This document shows positions 1 to 3,773 of a stretch of 5,485 bases of DNA, in pieces. The DNA is taken from contig JACSSB010000379.1 in the NCBI GenBank assembly GCA_014879435.1, positions 1 through 5,485 on the forward strand, in the 5' to 3' direction. The position numbers and the translations under genes were made by a program. The DNA is from Phycisphaerales bacterium. Lineage in GTDB: Bacteria; Pseudomonadota; Gammaproteobacteria; Competibacterales; Competibacteraceae. Position 1 is the stretch's first letter. The number at the start of each line of letters is the position of its first letter. The notes beneath the pieces are model-generated. The model was given only the letters and a program-made list of their open reading frames with translations. It was not told the DNA's origin and made no database searches.

Positions 1-75
1 GCGATGGAGGACCGAGTACTGGCTAACCTTGAGTCATTCTTCAAGACGGGCAAGGTTCTGACCCCAGCCTTTTGA
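1..75 (+). CDS. C-terminal end of a probable D-2-hydroxyacid dehydrogenase (partial)
   Basis: Frame 1 is open from the left edge to a TGA at 73-75, giving 24 residues that include RVLANLESFF and end in KVLTPAF. The pattern of a helix with NL..FF, a short G-K turn and a terminal L-T-P resembles the C-terminus of NAD(P)-dependent D-2-hydroxyacid dehydrogenases (glyoxylate/hydroxypyruvate or 2-ketogluconate reductases), which often end in FFAGKPLLTPV-like sequences. No catalytic or cofactor residues are in the window, so the family call rests on this tail alone and the substrate is unknown. The gene ends 48 bases before the next start on the same strand with no terminator hairpin between, so co-transcription with the SDR gene is likely. 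Family resemblance is seen; substrate and operon are inferred. Confidence 0.55.
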   Translation, partial: AMEDRVLANLESFFKTGKVLTPAF

Positions 76-123
76 TTTGCTGGATATCCTCTAGACCCTA
101 TTGATCCATTGAGGAATTGCGAA

Positions 124-891
124 ATGAACCAGGATGACAAACAGAAAAAGATTGCCTTAGTGACGGGCGCGGGAAGTGGAATCGGTAAGGCCGTGGCGCA
201 AGGTCTTTTGAATGATGGTTATAGCGTTGTCCTTGCAGGGAGAAGAATAGAACCATTGACTGAGTTAGCCGAAGAAGCGCGAGCACAAAATAAAGAGGCA
301 CTCGCCGTTTCGACGGATGTTAGAAGCGCCGCCAGCGTGGATGATCTGTTCTCTAAAATCGAATCATCCTATGGCCGTATCGACGTGGTGTTCAACAATG
401 CAGGAATTAATGGACCAGCCGTAGAGATTGACGAGTTAGCCATTGAAAAATGGCAAGAAATTGTCGATACAAACCTGACAGGCGTATTCCTGTGCGCACG
501 TGCGGCATTCCGCTTAATGAAACGACAAAATCCCCAAGGTGGACGAATCATTAACAATGGATCGATCTCAGCCCATGCACCTCGACCACTGACAGCGCCC
601 TATACCGCCACCAAGCATGCGATCACGGGCCTAACCAAAACCTTGGCGCTGGACGGGCGTCCATACAACATCGCATGCAGCCAGATCGATATTGGGAATG
701 CACTCACCTCTCTTTCGGAGCGCATGTTAAAGGGCGTTCGGCAGGCCAATGGCAGCATTGCTCCAGAATCCATGATGGATGTCAAATATGTCGTCGAATC
801 AGTTCGCTTAATTGCGGGAATGCCTCTGGATGTCAATGTCTTGAATATGACTGTTATGGCTACAAAAATGCCATTTGTTGGAAGAGGATGA
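124..891 (+). CDS. Short-chain dehydrogenase/reductase (SDR) family oxidoreductase
   Basis: A complete 255-residue protein of normal classical-SDR length (about 250). The Rossmann dinucleotide motif TGAGSGIG is at residues 14-21, the stabilising NNAG at 91-94, the helix-4 Asn at N117, and the catalytic set at S147, Y160 and K164 (YTATK). Arginines R40-R41 just after the second strand suggest NADP(H) preference, by analogy with other classical SDRs. It should be a soluble cytoplasmic enzyme interconverting an alcohol and a ketone; the substrate cannot be read. After the sixth strand the usual Pro-Gly is replaced by SQIDIGNA, and the C-terminus ends MATKMPFVGRG, which I associate with a distinct SDR subfamily. 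The ATG at 124 is chosen because GAGGAA (111-116) lies 7 bases upstream; a TTG at 109 would add five residues and overlap that site. Beside a hydroxyacid dehydrogenase and an eda relic, a ketogluconate-type or hydroxyacid substrate is possible, but this is inference. Confidence 0.9.
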   Translation: MNQDDKQKKIALVTGAGSGIGKAVAQGLLNDGYSVVLAGRRIEPLTELAEEARAQNKEALAVSTDVRSAASVDDLFSKIESSYGRIDVVFNNAGINGPAVEIDELAIEKWQEIVDTNLTGVFLCARAAFRLMKRQNPQGGRIINNGSISAHAPRPLTAPYTATKHAITGLTKTLALDGRPYNIACSQIDIGNALTSLSERMLKGVRQANGSIAPESMMDVKYVVESVRLIAGMPLDVNVLNMTVMATKMPFVGRG

Positions 892-1028
892 ATGATATCG
901 CTTTGTTGATCTGCTGGAACTTGACGATAATTCATTGATTATGATATACATAGCTAAGTCATCAGTTGTCTGTTATCTGTTGTATCATTACTTGATTTCA
1001 TCCTGATTTTTCATAGAGAAAGCACTCC
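892..1028. other. AT-rich intergenic region between the SDR gene and the eda relic
   Basis: This 137-base gap is about 30-33% G+C on the two full lines I counted, much lower than the flanking genes. It holds a candidate promoter (921-950), a small inverted repeat ATAAT/ATTAT (927-931 and 938-942) inside the promoter spacer, and a short imperfect repeat in which TCTGTT occurs at 969-974 and 976-981. I see no rho-independent terminator after the SDR stop and no convincing coding frame. Confidence 0.5.
921..950 (+). promoter_or_regulatory. Candidate sigma70 promoter upstream of the eda relic
   Basis: TTGACG (921-926) matches the -35 consensus at five of six positions. An 18-base spacer separates it from TATACA (945-950), which matches the -10 consensus at four of six, in strongly AT-rich surroundings. 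It would start transcription around 957 and give a leader of about 70 bases before the eda start codon. A short ATAAT/ATTAT inverted repeat fills the spacer and might bind a regulator. The assignment rests on consensus matching by eye. Confidence 0.45.
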
Positions 1029-1258
1029 ATGAACGTACTTGAAATCATGCGCACTGGACCGGTGATCCCGGTCATTGCGATTGAGGATCTGGCACATGCG
1101 GTTCCACTCGCCAAAGCGAATGCCCTAGATTTTCTAGCATTGCCCCATATCGCTTGCGTTGACGCCCCTGGTTGCTGCCCAAGGCAACCATCATGGCAAG
1201 CGATTAGGGTAAAATCACAGCGCTGGCTAAAGCAGCAAGCGCGTTAAAGCTGCGTTGA
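1029..1258 (+). pseudogene. eda: Decayed KDPG aldolase (2-keto-3-deoxy-6-phosphogluconate aldolase) with large internal deletion, frameshift and nonsense codon
   Basis: Intact Eda (about 210 residues, a trimeric class I aldolase) splits 2-keto-3-deoxy-6-phosphogluconate into pyruvate and glyceraldehyde 3-phosphate. Codons 1-30 here (TGPVIPVIAIEDLAHAVPLA and flanks) match the Eda N-terminus. From about 1119 the same frame jumps to the C-terminal segment DFLALPHIACV, so roughly 130 codons are missing, judged against the E. coli protein. These include the LEVTLRT strand with the catalytic Glu and the FKFFPAE segment with the Schiff-base Lys. Near 1161-1168 the expected GGSWL is one base short; reading continues in the next frame as WLLPKATIMASD, then TAG at 1205-1207 where Trp is expected, then GKITALAKAASALKL and TGA at 1256-1258. 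The undisturbed frame instead gives a 72-residue chimera ending at 1247. The ATG has only a weak AGAGAAAG site (1015-1022). No aldolase activity is possible from this copy. Confidence 0.85.
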
Positions 1259-1282
1259 AACATCCTCGTCTTAAATTATGAG
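1255..1282 (+). promoter_or_regulatory. Possible promoter for pta
   Basis: TTGAAA (1255-1260) is followed after 16 bases by TATGAG (1277-1282); these match the -35 and -10 consensus at five and four of six positions. It sits at the very end of the eda relic and would give a long leader of about 165 bases before pta. The weak -10 and the slightly short spacer keep this tentative. Read-through from the promoter at 921-950 is the alternative way to transcribe pta. Confidence 0.25.
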
Positions 1283-1306
1283 AAGGCGTCTTCAGCCGCC
1301 GTCGAA

Positions 1307-1323
1307 CAGGGCAGATAGCCCTG
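1307..1323. repeat. Short hairpin in the pta upstream region
   Basis: CAGGGC (1307-1312) and GCCCTG (1318-1323) form a perfect 6-base-pair stem around the 5-base loop AGATA. There is no following T-tract, so it is not an intrinsic terminator. It lies in the 198-base spacer between the eda relic and pta and could be a leader structure or chance. Confidence 0.35.
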
Positions 1324-1382
1324 GTCACCCTGAGCGGCGCCCCGATAGCGTGTGTGGAGAAATCGAAGCGACAATAAAGGAC

Positions 1383-1400
1383 AAAGATACCTGTATCTTT
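1383..1400. promoter_or_regulatory. Perfect 18-base inverted repeat upstream of pta (candidate operator)
   Basis: AAAGATAC-CT-GTATCTTT is a perfect 8+8 inverted repeat with a 2-base centre, ending 56 bases before the pta start codon. The size and symmetry suit a dimeric regulator. As an RNA hairpin it would be AT-rich with a minimal loop; its T-run (1398-1401) belongs mostly to the stem, so a terminator is less likely. The regulator is unknown. Confidence 0.4.
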
Positions 1401-1456
1401 TGCCCTTCTATCGATCAAATTCAAGCACTTCGCTTTCACCTAGAGCAGTCAAAATC

Positions 1457-3499
1457 ATGCAGATCTTCTATCTGATTCCCACTCGTCAGAATGTTGGCCT
1501 GACCTCTATTGCCTTGGGCGTGGTTCGGGTTTTACAACGGCAAGGCTTTCGAGTCGGCTTCGTCAAGCCCGTTTCGCAGAACGATATCGCCAACGAGCAC
1601 TCGACTCATTTTGCCCGAGAAATCTGTCAAATCGACGCGCCCACCCCCTTCTCGATTACCGAAGTGGGTGAGCGCCTAGCGGCGGGCCAAGACCCGGAGC
1701 TGCTGGAAGATATCGTCAGCCTCTGCTTACGCGCCGCCGAGGGAGCCGATGTACTGGTGGTGGAGGGACTGCACACCGAAGCCGCCCACTCCTTCACTCC
1801 GCGCCTGAACGCCGATGTCGCCAGTGGCCTCAAAGCTGAGATCGTACTGATCGCCAGTGGCCGCAGCGGCTACGCTGTGGACGAGATCCATCAGACCGCG
1901 TTACGCATGAACCAACTCGGTTGTCACGTCACGGGTGCCATCATCAACAAAGCCCCGGCCAGATTTGATCTCGAAGCCGCCAATCAAGCGCTGGGCGACA
2001 TCGCATCATGGGGCGTGATCCCCTACAACGCTGCCCTGCGGGCGCCGCGCACGCTGGATGTGGCACAACATCTAAGTGCCCGAGTGTTGGTCAAGGGGGA
2101 TATTGCGACGCGGCGCGTAATGGAGACTGTGATCACCGCCCGTTCTGCCGCCGAGATGATCCATCGCCTAGTTCCCGGTGCGCTCATCATGGGTGCGGGT
2201 GATCGCGATGACATCATGCTGGCCACAGCGCTGGCCGCTAGCAAGGGAATCCTGCTGGCTGGTCTGGTGCTCACCCACGGCACAGAAGTCGATCCGCGCA
2301 TCCGCCAACTGGCCTCACACGCTTTTGAGAACAGCGGTTTACCCATCCTTGGCGTAGACACCGACAGTTTCTTCACGGCCACCCAGATCGATCATATTTC
2401 GAGCGCCGTTCCCGCCGATGACACCGAGCGCATGAACGCCGTGCTGGACGCCGTAGCCGAGCATCTTTCCGCCGATGTGCTCAGTGCCAGCGTGCGGATG
2501 CCCGCTTCGACCCAAATGTCGCCACCCGCTTTCCGCTACCGGCTGATTCAGAAAGCGCGCATGGCCAACAAGCGGATCGTGCTGCCGGAAGGTGACGAAC
2601 CGCGCACCGTTCGTGCCGCCGTCGCTTGTGCGGAAAAAGAGATCGCACGCTGTGTACTGCTCGGTTCGCGCACCACCATCGCAACGGTGGCTGCTGCGCA
2701 AGGCATCACCCTACCGTCCAATCTGGAAATCATCAATCCAGACGATGTGCGCGAGCACTATGTGGAACGCATGGTCGAGCTGCGCAAAAGTAAAGGTCTC
2801 ACCTCGGAACAAGCCCGCGAACAACTACAGGATTCCGTGGTGCTAGGAACGATGATGCTGGCGGAAGATGATGTCGATGGTCTCGTCTCCGGCGCGGTTC
2901 ATACCACCGCCAACACGGTACGGCCAGCGCTGCAACTGATCAAAACCGCACCGGGTTCGTCCATCGTTTCCTCGGTGTTTTTCATGCTGATGCCCGATCA
3001 GGTGCTGGTCTATGGCGATTGCGCCATCAACCCCGATCCCAACGCTACCGAGCTAGCCGAGATCGCGCTGCAAAGTGCCGCCAGCGCCGCGGCCTTCGGT
3101 ATCGAACCGCGTGTCGCCATGATCAGTTATTCCACCGGCAGTTCCGGTGTCGGCGCGGATGTTGATAAGGTGCGGGCGGCGACCGTGCTGGCCAAAGAAA
3201 AAGATCCCGATCTGCTCATCGATGGCCCGCTGCAATACGACGCGGCTTCGGTGATGGAAGTGGGCCGCCAGAAAGCACCCAATTCTCCAGTAGCTGGTCG
3301 GGCCACGGTGTTCGTGTTCCCCGATCTCAACACCGGCAACACCACTTACAAGGCGGTGCAACGTAGTGCGCATTTGGTCTCCATCGGCCCCATGCTGCAA
3401 GGACTGCGCAAGCCGGTGAACGATCTTTCGCGTGGCGCGCTGGTGGACGATATCGTATTTACCATCGCCTTAACTGCCATCCAAGCCTATGCTCAATAG
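1457..3499 (+). CDS. pta: Phosphate acetyltransferase (phosphotransacetylase), long multidomain type
   Basis: Pta reversibly converts acetyl-CoA and phosphate to acetyl phosphate and CoA, normally paired with acetate kinase. The protein has 680 residues (E. coli Pta 714). Residues 1-195 form the N-terminal P-loop-like domain: FYLIPTRQNVGLTS at 4-17, KPVSQ at 37-41, VVEG at 101-104. A DRTGG-type domain spans about 206-320. The catalytic PTA_PTB domain runs from about 359 to the end, with LPEGDEPR at 376-383, SYSTGSSGVGADVDKV at 557-572, then IDGPLQYDAA, APNSPVAGRATVFVFPDLNT and KPVNDLSRGALVDD blocks almost identical to E. coli. No lesion is visible. ATG 1457 is preferred because the family begins at this point. 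An in-frame GTG at 1352 would add 35 unrelated residues, even though the ribosome binding site at 1457 is weak (AGAG, 1442-1445). No acetate kinase gene adjoins it in the window. A terminator follows at 3551-3576. Confidence 0.97.
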   Translation: MQIFYLIPTRQNVGLTSIALGVVRVLQRQGFRVGFVKPVSQNDIANEHSTHFAREICQIDAPTPFSITEVGERLAAGQDPELLEDIVSLCLRAAEGADVLVVEGLHTEAAHSFTPRLNADVASGLKAEIVLIASGRSGYAVDEIHQTALRMNQLGCHVTGAIINKAPARFDLEAANQALGDIASWGVIPYNAALRAPRTLDVAQHLSARVLVKGDIATRRVMETVITARSAAEMIHRLVPGALIMGAGDRDDIMLATALAASKGILLAGLVLTHGTEVDPRIRQLASHAFENSGLPILGVDTDSFFTATQIDHISSAVPADDTERMNAVLDAVAEHLSADVLSASVRMPASTQMSPPAFRYRLIQKARMANKRIVLPEGDEPRTVRAAVACAEKEIARCVLLGSRTTIATVAAAQGITLPSNLEIINPDDVREHYVERMVELRKSKGLTSEQAREQLQDSVVLGTMMLAEDDVDGLVSGAVHTTANTVRPALQLIKTAPGSSIVSSVFFMLMPDQVLVYGDCAINPDPNATELAEIALQSAASAAAFGIEPRVAMISYSTGSSGVGADVDKVRAATVLAKEKDPDLLIDGPLQYDAASVMEVGRQKAPNSPVAGRATVFVFPDLNTGNTTYKAVQRSAHLVSIGPMLQGLRKPVNDLSRGALVDDIVFTIALTAIQAYAQ

Positions 3500-3504
3500 G
3501 GACT

Positions 3505-3524
3505 GAATGGAAAAACCTCCATTC
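3505..3524. repeat. Hairpin immediately after the pta stop codon
   Basis: GAATGGA (3505-3511) and TCCATTC (3518-3524) form a perfect 7-base-pair stem with loop AAAACC, starting five bases after the pta stop. It lacks a T-tract on either strand, so on its own it is not a classic terminator. It may protect the 3' end of the pta mRNA or assist the terminator 27 bases downstream. Confidence 0.5.
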
Positions 3525-3550
3525 ACCATAATAAAAGGCGGATTAATAAT

Positions 3551-3576
3551 AGCGGGCGAATTAAGCCCGCTTTTCT
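3551..3576 (+). terminator. Rho-independent terminator of pta
   Basis: AGCGGGC (3551-3557) pairs perfectly with GCCCGCT (3565-3571) around the 7-base loop GAATTAA, followed directly by TTTTCT. A GC-rich 7-base-pair stem plus a T-run 52 bases after the pta stop is a standard intrinsic terminator. It separates the pta transcript from aceE, implying that aceE has its own promoter. Confidence 0.85.
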
Positions 3577-3663
3577 ACGATCCAACTACATGCTAGCTGT
3601 CGTGGACTGTTGCCCGCACTGCAAGCAGGGTTTAGCTGAGTATCGTTTCGGCACTCACGATGA

Positions 3664-3680
3664 ATGGATAACTTGTCCAT
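3664..3680. promoter_or_regulatory. 17-base palindrome upstream of aceE (candidate operator)
   Basis: ATGGATAA-C-TTGTCCAT is an inverted repeat of two 8-base arms around a central C, with one T/G mismatch at 3669/3675. It lies 94 bases upstream of the aceE GTG. The size and symmetry resemble operators of GntR-family regulators such as PdhR, which controls pyruvate dehydrogenase in E. coli. The half-site is not the PdhR consensus (TTGGT...ACCAA), so the regulator is not identified. Confidence 0.35.
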
Positions 3681-3760
3681 CCTTATCTATCACCTTTGAA
3701 GCATGGCGATGTGATTCATCCATGCAGTATTCTCGCGCGTGAACTCCCTAACCAATACCC

Positions 3761-3766
3761 GAGGAG
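3761..3766 (+). promoter_or_regulatory. Strong Shine-Dalgarno site that fixes the GTG start of aceE
   Basis: GAGGAG lies 7 bases before the GTG at 3774, an ideal spacing, and no in-frame ATG is suitably placed nearby. Together with the match of the following residues to the AceE N-terminus, it decides the start codon. Confidence 0.8.
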
Positions 3767-3773
3767 AAGAATA

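Larger units (their letters stand above)
3577..3773. other. aceE leader / regulatory region
   Basis: This 197-base stretch lies between the pta terminator and the aceE start. I find no convincing sigma70 promoter by eye, although one is expected here given the terminator upstream. It contains a 17-base palindrome (3664-3680), a second inverted repeat GCATGG/CCATGC (3701-3706 and 3720-3725) and the aceE Shine-Dalgarno site (3761-3766). A 50-codon frame, ATG 3590 to TGA 3742, encodes cysteines at residues 7, 8, 11, 29 and 41 including a CPHC. It has no ribosome binding site and overlaps both palindromes, so I do not call it a gene. Confidence 0.5.

Noticed and set aside
109..123. TTG start at 109 for the SDR gene
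   Set aside because: It would add five residues, overlap the GAGGAA ribosome binding site and lack its own; the ATG at 124 fits both spacing and SDR N-terminal length.
969..981. TCTGTT repeated with 7-base spacing after the eda promoter
   Set aside because: Only two copies in a T-rich stretch; too short to distinguish from chance.
1169..1190. 7-base-pair hairpin TGGTTGC/GCAACCA inside the eda relic
   Set aside because: The bases correspond to the conserved WLLPKAT coding stretch of Eda and no T-run follows, so it is probably a by-product of coding sequence.
1391..1400. CTGTATCTTT as a possible LexA (SOS) half-site
   Set aside because: The second half needed for the CTGT-N8-ACAG pattern is missing; the symmetry centre of the repeat does not fit a LexA box.
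1352..1456. N-terminal extension of Pta from the in-frame GTG at 1352
   Set aside because: The 35 extra residues do not resemble Pta, the known family start aligns at 1457, the extension overlaps the 18-base inverted repeat, and no ribosome binding site is seen at 1352.
1278..1475. 65-codon + strand frame between the eda relic and pta
   Set aside because: It overlaps the pta start in another frame and encodes a Pro/Arg/Ser-rich sequence without recognisable motifs; best read as non-coding leader.
2023..3400. Several minus-strand frames of 110-120 codons (2023-2382, 2339-2701, 3053-3400)
   Set aside because: All are antisense to the well-conserved pta coding sequence and have no recognisable protein features.
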